This document shows, piece after piece, positions 16,154 to 24,386 of a stretch of DNA of 32,854 bases. The translations under genes were made by a program, and so were the position numbers. Origin of the DNA: Sphingobacteriales bacterium (GTDB taxonomy: Bacteria > Bacteroidota > Bacteroidia > Chitinophagales > Chitinophagaceae); the NCBI GenBank assembly GCA_004295245.1, contig REAR01000107.1, forward strand, positions 1-32,854. Direction: 5' to 3'. Every line of letters begins with the position of its first letter. Within the stretch, counting starts at the first letter, position 1. The notes beneath the pieces are model-generated. The model was not told the origin of the DNA, did not search any database, and saw nothing but the letters and a program-made list of their open reading frames with translations.

Positions 16154-16189
16154 AAATCTTTCTTTTTAACCAGAAGAAAGATTTTTTTT
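16154..16189 (+). terminator. Plus-strand rho-independent terminator after the small gene
   Basis: AAATCTTTCTT (16154-16164) and AAGAAAGATTT (16174-16184) pair perfectly over 11 bp with a 9-base loop and a run of eight T ending at 16189. The reverse direction has no T tract. A second hairpin, CCGGTT/AACCGG, lies just upstream (16132-16148). Confidence 0.8.
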
Positions 16190-16240
16190 GCCAGCTATTG
16201 AAACACTCTTCAGCAGCCGTTGCGTCGCACACTTCAACAG
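16189..16240 (-). repeat. Intergenic repeat family, copy R7a
   Basis: Plus-strand reading: TTGCCAGCTATTG, then CAGCAGCCGTTGCGTCGCACACTTC. It abuts the T tract of the small gene's terminator, matching the 3'-end position seen elsewhere. Confidence 0.75.
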
Positions 16241-16245
16241 TAGGA

Positions 16246-16294
16246 TTGCTGATTTGAGATTTTAAATTTCAAATCAGCAATATCAAATCTCAAA
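16246..16294. repeat. Nested inverted repeat, AT-rich
   Basis: TTGCTGATTTGA (16246-16257) is the exact reverse complement of 16269-16280, and TTTGAGATTT (about 16253-16262) is mirrored by AAATCTCAAA (about 16285-16294). The two possible stems compete, so the element could switch between folds or be a decayed mobile palindrome. Confidence 0.65.
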
Positions 16295-16303
16295 TGCAAA
16301 AAT

Positions 16304-16359
16304 GTGCAACGCAAGGATGACGCCATGAATCCCGAACTTTCGGGACTGTTGCTGATTAC
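16304..16359 (+). repeat. Intergenic repeat family, copy R7b with TCCCGAA palindrome
   Basis: GTGCAACGCAAGGATG, then the palindrome TCCCGAACTTTCGGGA (16330-16345) and the end TGCTGATTAC, next to the stop codon of the dehydrogenase gene on the minus strand. Confidence 0.7.
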
Positions 16360-17613
16360 CTAATTAAACCGATCGGGATTAAACGGAGCTATATTCATAC
16401 TAGTGGGCTTGCCCTGTAAAATTTCGCTCACCAGCTTGCCGGTGCCTGCACCTAAACTTAAACCCAACATTGAGTGGCCGGTGGCTATCACCAGGTTATC
16501 AATTTTTTTTGAGCGGCCAATATAAGGCAAGCCATCTGCCGATACCGGGCGATAGCCATACCATATCTTATCCATTGTTGGCATGGGTATATCAAACTCA
16601 GGATAATACCTTTTAACAGCATCTAAAATACCTTGCACTCTATTGCTGCGGGGTGGTGTTTTATGAGAAGTAATTTCCATAGTGCCGCCAAAGCGAATTT
16701 TATTACCATCCATTGGGGTAATAGCGGCACGGCCTTCTATCAGCACCGCAGGATAGTTTACTTTATACGGAGAATTTTCGAGTGTATAAGAATATCCACG
16801 GCCGGGCATCATAGCAACCTTAACATCCATTAATGCGGCCACCTGCCGGCTCCAAGAACCGGTGGCTAATACAACTGCATCTGCCTCAAAAGCAGAAATG
16901 GTTGTTATGACTTTATTGATACGATTCCCTTTTTTTTCTATCTGCACCACTTCTTCATTTGGCTTTAGCTGCACACCTGCAGCAGGTAAATATTGCAATA
17001 GGTTTTGCATTAACTTATTGGGGTAGCAATGTGCATCGCAATTAAATAATATTGCGCCGCGGGCATTTAAAGGTGTATGCGGTTCTAATGACTGCAACTG
17101 TTCTTTACTCAGCAATACAGTATCAGTTAACCCAATTTCATGGGCTTTTTCTATAGTGTGGTGGGCGTGTGCTTCGCCAGCATCTGTCTGAAAAATTTCA
17201 AGCAGACCTTTGTGCTCGTATGCAAAATTAAAACCGGGTTGTTGCAACCAGCTAACATATTCTTTCTGGCTGAGCATAGCAATATCCCGTAAAGGAATAG
17301 CGGCGTCGTTTACATGCTTTGGTGTTGCTATGCGCATAAACTTCATGCCCCAGTCAATTAAATTAAAATCAAGTTTGGGTTGCACATAAAAAGGGCTTTT
17401 TGAATTCCACATCCATTTTAAGCCTTGTTTTACCACACCCGGTGTAGCCAGTGGTATAAAATGACTGGGACAGATATAGCCACAATTGCCATAAGAACAG
17501 TTATCGCTGAAATCGCCTTTATCCAAAACGGTTACCTGCCAGCCCTGCTGCTGAAGATAATAAGCACTGCTTAAACCAATAATGCCACCACCAATAATAA
17601 TTGCCTTTGCCAT
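16360..17613 (-). CDS. FAD-dependent D-amino-acid dehydrogenase, probably D-hydroxyproline dehydrogenase
   Basis: DadA-type flavoenzyme. The dinucleotide fold is at the N terminus (AIIIGGGIIGLSSAYYL), with further FAD contacts at VVLATGSWS and the C-terminal GHSMLGLSLGAGTGKLVSE. Length 417 residues fits DadA/HypO. In isolation it could oxidise D-alanine, but the window also holds hydroxyproline epimerase, the DHDPS-type deaminase and the semialdehyde dehydrogenase, so the likely substrate is cis-4-hydroxy-D-proline, giving 1-pyrroline-4-hydroxy-2-carboxylate. The gene starts 18 bases after the broken arabinofuranosidase gene and is last in that minus-strand series. Confidence 0.85.
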   Translation of the reverse strand: MAKAIIIGGGIIGLSSAYYLQQQGWQVTVLDKGDFSDNCSYGNCGYICPSHFIPLATPGVVKQGLKWMWNSKSPFYVQPKLDFNLIDWGMKFMRIATPKHVNDAAIPLRDIAMLSQKEYVSWLQQPGFNFAYEHKGLLEIFQTDAGEAHAHHTIEKAHEIGLTDTVLLSKEQLQSLEPHTPLNARGAILFNCDAHCYPNKLMQNLLQYLPAAGVQLKPNEEVVQIEKKGNRINKVITTISAFEADAVVLATGSWSRQVAALMDVKVAMMPGRGYSYTLENSPYKVNYPAVLIEGRAAITPMDGNKIRFGGTMEITSHKTPPRSNRVQGILDAVKRYYPEFDIPMPTMDKIWYGYRPVSADGLPYIGRSKKIDNLVIATGHSMLGLSLGAGTGKLVSEILQGKPTSMNIAPFNPDRFN

Positions 17614-17631
17614 AAAATATAGTACTGTTTC

Positions 17632-19954
17632 TTAGTTTTTTTTAATTATTCTTACCCCAAAAACACGCCCTGCAGTTTTGCCATAATTAGCTTCTATGCT
17701 GATAGTGAGTTGTTTTTTCCCATGCAGGAGACTGGTTGGCAATGCATACTCCACATCGTAAAACTTACCTGTCTTGCCACCATTCCATTCAACAGTGGCA
17801 ATAATAACACCATCTGCTTTAATATCAAACTTGCGATCTTTATCATCGCCAATATAGGTAAACAACAGTGTTACGGGTGTATCCTGTTCAACCTTCATTA
17901 CAAAAGAAAAGTAATTGTCTTTACGGGCTTCTCTTCCCATTCTGTCAAACGCATCGCTTACATAACTACGCTCTGTTGCTTTTAACTGATGGTCTCTTTC
18001 CGGCTGCATCTCTCCTATTCTGAAATTATCTATGGTGCGTTCTTCTATTTGCTGCTGGCGTTTTTTATCTGCTTCGTATTCATCTTTCAGCTTTGCCCAT
18101 TCTTCATTGGTAAAATAATCCCAGTAAACACTGTAGTACTGATTGAAGGTTTGGTAAAAAGGAATTAAAGAAACATCAAAAGGTTGCCCCACACCCTTCA
18201 TCTGAAATTGCAGTGGCTGCGCAGCAGGCAGCACCCAATTATTTACATTGCGGTTACTGGTTAATAAAACGGGTACGCCATATACCGGGTCGGGCTTTGC
18301 TTTTCCTAACTGACCCGCCAATACCAATGGCCCGTATTTAAAAGCCACACGGTTGGGGTTATCTGGCATGGCCTCTGTATATAAGTTCATGGGCACCGTA
18401 ATTTCCAGCACATCACCCACGCTAAATTTTTGTTTTATTACTAAATAACCCGCTTCATCAGTTTGATAGCTAATGACTTTATTATTTAAACGCAGGTTAA
18501 TGCCCTGTGTGGCCCAAAATGGTTTACGAATACGAAGGGTATAAGGTGTTTTAGTTGCCGTTTGTATTAAGAAACGTATCGTATCGCTGGCCGGGAAACT
18601 TGTTTGCTGTGAAATAATCAAACCAGCTTCTTTCCATTTTAGTACAGAAGGGATAAACAAATTTACGTACAAGCTGCCACTTGCTATGATTTTCTATGCC
18701 GCTGCCCACGCAGCAGGTAAACGTATGAAAAGAATCGCTGAATTGTTTTTGTGTACCCATGCGCAGGGGCACAAAATAAGTCATCATGCCATTCTCAGGG
18801 TTTTGAGAAGCGAGGATATGATTGTACAAAGCCCGCTCATAATAATCCATATACTCAGCAGAGGGCTTGTAAGCAAACAAATGCCTTGTCAGCTTTAGCA
18901 TATTGTAGGTGTTGCAGGTTTCGCAGGTGGCATCGCTTAAACGTTCACTCAGCGAATCGGGCTTGCCGCAATACTCATAGTTACTGTTACCACCAATTAC
19001 ATAACTGTGATGATTTACCATTGTATGCCAAAAAAATGCAGCAATAGTACTGTCACTTTTATTTCCTGTTAGTTCGTATTGGCGGGCACTGCCAATAGCT
19101 TTTGGCACATTGGTATTACTGTGCTTACCCGGCAGCGGATCTTTTTGTTTTGCCAGTTGCCCCATCACAAACTCATCGTAAAACTTATAAGAAAGGTTTA
19201 AATACTTTTTATTACCGGTGATTGCATAAATATTGGCCAGCACATCATTCATACCACCGTATTCACAGTTCAGCATTTTTAAACGCAGGCTATCAGGTAA
19301 ATGATTAACGGTATTATACGTCCAATCTGCCATACGGGTAACTAACTGCAATGCCCTTTTATTATTGGTATACAAATACGCATCGCATAAACCTGCCATT
19401 ACTTTATGCACGGTATACCAGGGGCTCCAACCGCCGTTTAAATCAAACCCGCCCGATTTTATTTCTCCTTTGGCCACTTTATCAAAAATACTGTCTTCAT
19501 TGGGTATGGCACCAATATAACCGGTTTTGCGTGCCTGCTCACAACGCTCCAGTTCGTTTACAATATAATCGCTTCTCTTTTTAAATTCATTATTGCCTGT
19601 TGCCACATACATCATGGAAATTGCAGAAAGATAATGCCCCATTGTATGGCCCGACAAGCCTTCGCTTTCCCAACCGCCATATATAGAATCTTTAACTGGC
19701 AGACCCGCATTTTTATAAAAACGATACAATAACCGGTCTGGCTTCAGCAACATTAAATACGCACTGTCTAATTGCATGGCTTTTTTAAACGGACTGTTTA
19801 ACAACCTCACGTTACTTAAATTAAACGCATAGGCTTTTACCGGTGCCACATTGGGTACCATAATTGCTTTATTGTTTTTCTCCGGCACGTAAGATTGGGC
19901 CCAGCCTGCAGCCCATAAAAACAATACACCACAGATTGCTGTTATTTTTTTCAT
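17632..19954 (-). pseudogene. GH127/GH146-type beta-L-arabinofuranosidase, broken by deletion and frameshift
   Basis: Two adjacent frames together make one enzyme of about 780 residues. The first part (start 19954) has a signal peptide to about residue 19, then ATCETCNTYNMLKLTRHLF with E345 and C347, and FTCCVGSGIENHSK with C414 and C415, the zinc/nucleophile set of GH127/GH146. Right after NHSK (18680) the frame is lost. The downstream frame resumes at SLYVNLFIPS (about 18675) and carries the beta-sandwich and C-terminal domains to 17632. The family normally has about ten residues (YGxxIYxx...) between these points, so a short non-triplet deletion fits. AAGT near the junction may have been the recombining microhomology. 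Either a real pseudogene or an assembly error. Confidence 0.85.
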
Positions 19955-19997
19955 CTGCTTTCTCTTTACGCTTTTATTTTTTTGTTATCAGCATTTG

Positions 19998-20110
19998 TCC
20001 CGAACCTTCGGGATCAAATCAACCCCTGTTGCGTCGCACTCTTCAGCTGAAGGGTGCGACGCAACAGGGGTTGCTAGCAGCACTGCTGCCGGCTACCAAA
20101 ACTATTTTCT
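19998..20110 (+). repeat. Intergenic repeat family, copy R8: large palindrome with TCCCGAA element
   Basis: TCCCGAACCTTCGGGA (19998-20013) is followed by a 52-base inverted repeat (20021-20072): 26-base arms with one non-Watson-Crick pair, centred on CTTCAGCTGAAG and carrying GTTGCGTCGCAC on one arm and its complement on the other. The outer end CTGCCGGCTACC leads into the stop codon of the glycosidase gene. It looks like two copies placed head to head. Confidence 0.85.
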
Positions 20111-21160
20111 ACGACGGTCTGTGATATGTTTTATAAAAGCAATTTCTTCGTGGCTGTAAAACGTTCCATCTTTTCTAAACACATCATGAAACCACAATTT
20201 GGGTTCGCTGCCATCGGGCATTGGCGTATCCCATTGGTAAATGGTATTGCTTTTACCTGCAACCAAACCCCAGTTAATGGCGCCTGCTTTATATTTTTTT
20301 AAAATGGGCAGGTGTGTTTGAAATTTGCTGCTTCGGGCACGTGCCATATACTCGCTGCAAATAATGGGGCGGCCCAGTTTTATTTTTTCCTGCAACTCTT
20401 TTTCAAGGTTATCTGCATCATTATAATTGTGAATAGTAATAATATCTGAATGCATTAACTGGTATTGATTGAGCGTATCATTATTATACCAAGTGGCGCA
20501 GGTAAGCGGTTGCGATGGACGCACGGCCCATGCCCACTCAAATACTTTTTTAAGTAATGGCAAAGAACCATTATTGTAGCCACTGTTGCCGGGTTCATTG
20601 TATAAGTCCCACATTAGAATACGGCCATCGTTTTTAAAACTGTTTAAAATATCTGTTACATATTGTTGCAGGTAGCCCCATTGTGTGGCATCATTATGCA
20701 CCATCATGTTTGGACTGCGCACCCAACCACTGTTATGAATGCCGGGTTTGGGCTCAGGTTGTTTACCAATGGCAGCATCGGGGTTCCAGCAATCGTCAAA
20801 AAATGTAAATAAAATTTTTATGTGGTGTCGGTTAGCAATGCGTAAAAAAACACGCATTCTTTTTTTAAAGCCATTTGCATCTGCTTTCCATGCAAGGTCG
20901 TGCAAGTATACCCGCATCACATTCATTCCAATTTTTTCAGCCCAGCCCAGTTCGGTGTCAATGGTGGCAGAATCAAAACTGGCGGCCTGCCACATTTCTA
21001 ATTGGTTAATGGCGGTGCTTGGTAAAAAATTGGCGCCCACCAACCATTCTTGTTTTGCATACCAGGCATTGGCTTTTTCTTTACTCCATATTTTAGGCGT
21101 TTGTGCCATTAAAACAACAGCATTTATAAAAAGCAGTGCAAGCAGTATTGTTTTTTTCAT
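20102..21160 (-). CDS. Clan GH-A glycoside hydrolase (GH5-like cellulase-family protein), secreted
   Basis: Retaining TIM-barrel glycosidase of unknown substrate. The signal peptide is residues 1-19 (ending LMAQ). WDLYNEP carries the acid/base E189 after N188, and IICSEYMAR carries the nucleophile E270, the two clan GH-A glutamates on strands 4 and 7. MRVYLHDLAW and ITIHNYND fit strands 2 and 6. Proteins like this are often labelled 1,4-beta-xylanase or cellulase without proof. It starts 9 bases after the GH127 stop, so the two are cotranscribed and probably act on the same polysaccharide or glycoprotein. The stop TAG lies at the edge of repeat R8. Confidence 0.82.
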   Translation of the reverse strand: MKKTILLALLFINAVVLMAQTPKIWSKEKANAWYAKQEWLVGANFLPSTAINQLEMWQAASFDSATIDTELGWAEKIGMNVMRVYLHDLAWKADANGFKKRMRVFLRIANRHHIKILFTFFDDCWNPDAAIGKQPEPKPGIHNSGWVRSPNMMVHNDATQWGYLQQYVTDILNSFKNDGRILMWDLYNEPGNSGYNNGSLPLLKKVFEWAWAVRPSQPLTCATWYNNDTLNQYQLMHSDIITIHNYNDADNLEKELQEKIKLGRPIICSEYMARARSSKFQTHLPILKKYKAGAINWGLVAGKSNTIYQWDTPMPDGSEPKLWFHDVFRKDGTFYSHEEIAFIKHITDRRRK

Positions 21161-21169
21161 ATGCAGTAA

Positions 21170-23122
21170 TTAATAATTCAGTTTAATGTCTTTAATAGTA
21201 GTGGGCAGCCAAACCTGCATTTCATTTTTGCCGCGATTGGCCCATGTGTAATAGGGAATGGCAATAATTTTTTTTGTAGTTGTATTTAATGACAACCCAT
21301 CTGCCGCTACCGAGACTACAGGAACTCTAGCTGTTATGGCTGTCACCGTTTCATCCTGCACTTTATAAGCCATGGTTTCAAACGGCGTGTTGGCGGGCAA
21401 TACAATATTCCATGCTTTGCCATTATTATCGGCACCTTCTACGCAATAAACCAATGGACCGTATTGGATCGCCACACGGCTGTCATTTTGTTTAATTTCT
21501 TTTTTAGCTTGCACTAACAATGGTTGTAAGGTATAGGCAAAACTTACCACATCTCCTTTCTTCCATTTTCTGTTAATACTTATGTATCCATCTGTAAAGC
21601 TTACCGGCACGGGTTGGCCATTTACATAATAAATAATAGTACTGTCAGCTGCTGCAATGGTTTTGTATAAACTGTTTTCAGCTGCATCCACCCAGTTGGG
21701 CTTTCGTATTTTCAATTCAAATACAGTTGGTTTTGCCAGATCAATTTTTACAGACACGCCAGAAGACCAGGGATAATTGGTTTCCATCTTTAACCCCACC
21801 TGTATTTTATTTAACATCACAGCCGTCTCACTAGCCACAAATAAATTAATATATACAGCGTTGTTACTTTTTGCATAAATATAATCTCCTAAAGATGCTA
21901 CCAGCCGGGCAATATTAGCCGGACAACAGGCCGTACCAAACCATTCCCTGCGTTGGTGTTGTCCGCGGCTTGCTAAAGGGTTACCATAAAAAAACCGATC
22001 TCCTGTTAAACTCAATCCATCCAAGGCCCCATTGTATAAACTTTTTTCCAACACATCAATATACTTTGCTTCACCCGTTAATAAATTCATGCGCTGGTTC
22101 CAAAAAACCATACCCACACTGGCGCAGGTTTCGCAATATGCCTGCTCATTGGGCAAATCATAATCTACTGAAAAGCCTTCATTACTTCCCGCACTGCCAA
22201 TGCCACCGGTTATATACATGTTTCTATACACCACATCTTCCCACACCGTTTTCATTGCTTTAATATAACCTTCATCGCCGGTTTGCGCCGCCACATCCGC
22301 AGCACCGGTGTACATATACATGGCACGTACGGCATGCCCAGTTATTTCTTTCTGTTCTTTCACGGGCAATACATCCTGTGCATAAGCAGTATCTCTCCAG
22401 TCGGTCCAGGTATATCCCTTTGCTAATTTTTTACCCCGTTCACTCAGCAACCAATCTGCCAGTTTTAAATATTTATCATTCTTCGTAATCTTATACAGTT
22501 TTACCAATGCCAGTTCCAGTTCCTGGTGGCCGGTAACCCAATGTTGTTTACCGGGTCCAAACAGTGCGTCAAAATGATCGGCCCATTTAATACATACATC
22601 TAATAATTTTCTTTTGCCTGTAGCATTATAATACGCAACGCCTGCTTCAATCATATGACCCGCATTGTAATCTTCATGCATGCTCATATCGGTGTATCGG
22701 TCTTTCAAACCTTTTAGCGTATACCATGTATTTAAATACCCATCGGGTTGTTGTGCCGCCGCTACTTTATCAATCCATTCATCGCATTTTTTTTCCATTG
22801 CTTCGCTGGGATGTGTTTTTAAAGAATAAGCCATTGCTTCCAATGCTTTAAACACATCACTGTCGTCATAAAAAATACCTTCATGCTCCTCTCCTTTTGC
22901 ACGGGCTACTTTTTCAAAATTGCGCAGGCGGGGTGTGGCTACTTCTGTTTGATAAATACAAGCAGCTAAGGTCTTTGTAGCCACTTTATCAATCTTGGGT
23001 TTCCAAAAAGCGTCGGTAATAGTAACCTGCGAAAAATTTACCGGTTCCATTTTTTGTAACCTGTTTTGCGCAAACATGTTTAACTGTAAAAGACAAACAA
23101 GCAGTAATAAAATATTTTTCAT
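21170..23122 (-). CDS. GH127 beta-L-arabinofuranosidase, HypBA1-like
   Basis: Predicted to release L-arabinose from beta-L-arabinofuranosides; the founding member HypBA1 of Bifidobacterium longum acts on beta-1,2-arabinofuranosyl disaccharide linked to hydroxyproline. The 650-residue length is close to HypBA1 (658). The zinc/nucleophile set is intact: E331 and C333 in YCETCAS, C399-C400 in GTACCPANIARL; E315 in GSNEGF sits 16 residues before E331, as does the HypBA1 acid/base. A signal peptide covers about residues 1-19. The frame is open back to 23203, but the start at 23122 precedes the signal peptide exactly, and the upstream part would run through repeat R9. HypE gene lies 100 bases upstream. 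Confidence 0.9.
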   Translation of the reverse strand: MKNILLLLVCLLQLNMFAQNRLQKMEPVNFSQVTITDAFWKPKIDKVATKTLAACIYQTEVATPRLRNFEKVARAKGEEHEGIFYDDSDVFKALEAMAYSLKTHPSEAMEKKCDEWIDKVAAAQQPDGYLNTWYTLKGLKDRYTDMSMHEDYNAGHMIEAGVAYYNATGKRKLLDVCIKWADHFDALFGPGKQHWVTGHQELELALVKLYKITKNDKYLKLADWLLSERGKKLAKGYTWTDWRDTAYAQDVLPVKEQKEITGHAVRAMYMYTGAADVAAQTGDEGYIKAMKTVWEDVVYRNMYITGGIGSAGSNEGFSVDYDLPNEQAYCETCASVGMVFWNQRMNLLTGEAKYIDVLEKSLYNGALDGLSLTGDRFFYGNPLASRGQHQRREWFGTACCPANIARLVASLGDYIYAKSNNAVYINLFVASETAVMLNKIQVGLKMETNYPWSSGVSVKIDLAKPTVFELKIRKPNWVDAAENSLYKTIAAADSTIIYYVNGQPVPVSFTDGYISINRKWKKGDVVSFAYTLQPLLVQAKKEIKQNDSRVAIQYGPLVYCVEGADNNGKAWNIVLPANTPFETMAYKVQDETVTAITARVPVVSVAADGLSLNTTTKKIIAIPYYTWANRGKNEMQVWLPTTIKDIKLNY

Positions 23123-23180
23123 GTTACCAGCTTTAGTAATTCTATTAAACTTTTGTTGCGTCGCACACTTGTACGTATTG
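23123..23180 (-). repeat. Intergenic repeat family, copy R9 in the GH127 leader
   Basis: Plus-strand reading starts GTTACCAGC directly at the GH127 start codon and continues to TTGTTGCGTCGCACACTTG. This is the one copy that abuts a start codon, so it would be in the 5' leader of the glycosidase mRNA in inverted sense. Confidence 0.75.
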
Positions 23181-23222
23181 TTCACTATTCGGCTTTTAAC
23201 CACTCTTGGTTAGAGGTTAGGG

Positions 23223-24278
23223 TTACAGCACCTGAAACCCATACGCATACGGATCATCTTCTTTATCTATCGAAATAGTATTGTATCCATAAATTTTTGC
23301 CCAGCCTTCAATACCGGGTCTTATGGATGGCTTTCCACCAACCATAGTTTCTTCTTCTATGGTGCCAATAAATTTGCTGCCAATAATACTTTCATGCACA
23401 AACAAATCTCCATTCTTTAATTTTCCTTTTGCATACCATTGCGCCATTCTTGCACTGGTGCCGGTGCCACAAGGGCTGCGGTCTATTGCTTTGTCTCCAT
23501 AAAAAACAGCGTTGCGGGCAGTAGAAGCTTTATCTAAAATAGTGCCCGTCCATAATACATGGCTGCATCCGTTTATGGTATCATTCTCTGGATGCACAAA
23601 TTCATATTTTGCATTTATGTTTTTACGCAACTCTCTGGCCCATACAATTAATTTGTCGGCTTCGTAATGTTCCAGTCCTTTAAAATTTTTCTGCACATCT
23701 ACAATGGCATAAAAATTTCCACCATAAGAAACATCAACTACCAGCTCCCCCAAATCAGGACAATTAACAGTAAGCTCCGCTTTATCTAAATAAGCAGGCA
23801 CGTTGGTAAGCTTTACACTTTTGCATTTACCATTTTCCATCTGGTAAACAATATTAACCAGGCCGGCAGGTGCTTCCATTTTTACGATGCCCGGTGTTTT
23901 AGGTTGTATCAACCCTTCTTCAATAGCAATGGTAATGGTGCCAATGGTACCATGACCGCACATGGGTAAACAGCCGCTGGTTTCAATAAACAATACTGCT
24001 ACATCATTAGCGGGGTTGTGGGGCGGATATAAAATACTTCCACTCATCATATCGTGCCCGCGGGGTTCAAACATCAGGCCTTTGCGTATCCAATCGTACT
24101 CTTTTAAAAAGTGCTGGCGCTTCTCACTCATAGTAGCGCCTGCCAGTGCAGGACCGCCTTCTGCTACCAACCTTACCGGGTTGCCGCAGGTGTGTGCATC
24201 CACACAATGAAAAACCCAACCGCCAAAACGTTGCGTGCCTGTGTTGGGATATTTTTTTATAATAGGGTTTGTAAGCAT
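23223..24278 (-). CDS. 4-hydroxyproline 2-epimerase (proline racemase family)
   Basis: Interconverts trans-4-hydroxy-L-proline and cis-4-hydroxy-D-proline, the entry step of hydroxyproline catabolism. The two catalytic cysteines are C107 in PMCGHGTIG and C270 in DRSPCGTGTSAR. A Thr at the second place would mean trans-3-hydroxyproline dehydratase, so this pair supports an epimerase or proline racemase. The neighbouring pathway genes favour hydroxyproline over proline. FHCVDAHTCGNPVRL at the N terminus is the family start. At 351 residues it is slightly longer than typical members, mainly at both ends. It is cytoplasmic, with no signal. GH127 follows on the same strand. Confidence 0.92.
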   Translation of the reverse strand: MLTNPIIKKYPNTGTQRFGGWVFHCVDAHTCGNPVRLVAEGGPALAGATMSEKRQHFLKEYDWIRKGLMFEPRGHDMMSGSILYPPHNPANDVAVLFIETSGCLPMCGHGTIGTITIAIEEGLIQPKTPGIVKMEAPAGLVNIVYQMENGKCKSVKLTNVPAYLDKAELTVNCPDLGELVVDVSYGGNFYAIVDVQKNFKGLEHYEADKLIVWARELRKNINAKYEFVHPENDTINGCSHVLWTGTILDKASTARNAVFYGDKAIDRSPCGTGTSARMAQWYAKGKLKNGDLFVHESIIGSKFIGTIEEETMVGGKPSIRPGIEGWAKIYGYNTISIDKEDDPYAYGFQVL

Positions 24279-24295
24279 GCTTAATTAAAATTATT

Positions 24296-24386
24296 ACCAG
24301 CATTTTTTTGCTGGTATGTGAGATGCAGCTGAAGTGTGCGACGCAAGAATGCTAAATAGCATTACGAATGCCGGTTACAAAAACTA
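24296..24386 (+). repeat. Intergenic repeat family, copy R10, plus adjoining hairpin
   Basis: A 7-bp hairpin ACCAGCA/TGCTGGT with a T-rich loop (24296-24315) adjoins the repeat core CTGAAGTGTGCGACGCAAG and its end GAATGCCGGTTAC. On the minus strand the end reads AATAGTTTTTGTAACCGGC, where TAG is the stop codon of the BNR-repeat gene. Confidence 0.75.

Noticed and set aside
15978-16232. 84-codon minus-strand frame over the small gene region
   Set aside because: It crosses a repeat copy and a terminator and has no signal or domain pattern; the plus-strand 33-codon frame has better support.
18551-18679. C-terminal tail of the first arabinofuranosidase frame (KWQLVRKFVYPFC...) as genuine protein
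   Set aside because: The same DNA in the other frame gives SLYVNLFIPS, which fits the family; the tail is frameshifted readthrough.
23123-23203. 27-residue N-terminal extension of the GH127 protein
   Set aside because: It is translated from repeat R9 and precedes a normal signal peptide, so the start at 23122 is preferred.
23223-24278. Trans-3-hydroxy-L-proline dehydratase as the identity of the proline racemase family protein
   Set aside because: Dehydratases have Thr in place of the second catalytic Cys; here SPCGTGTS keeps the Cys.
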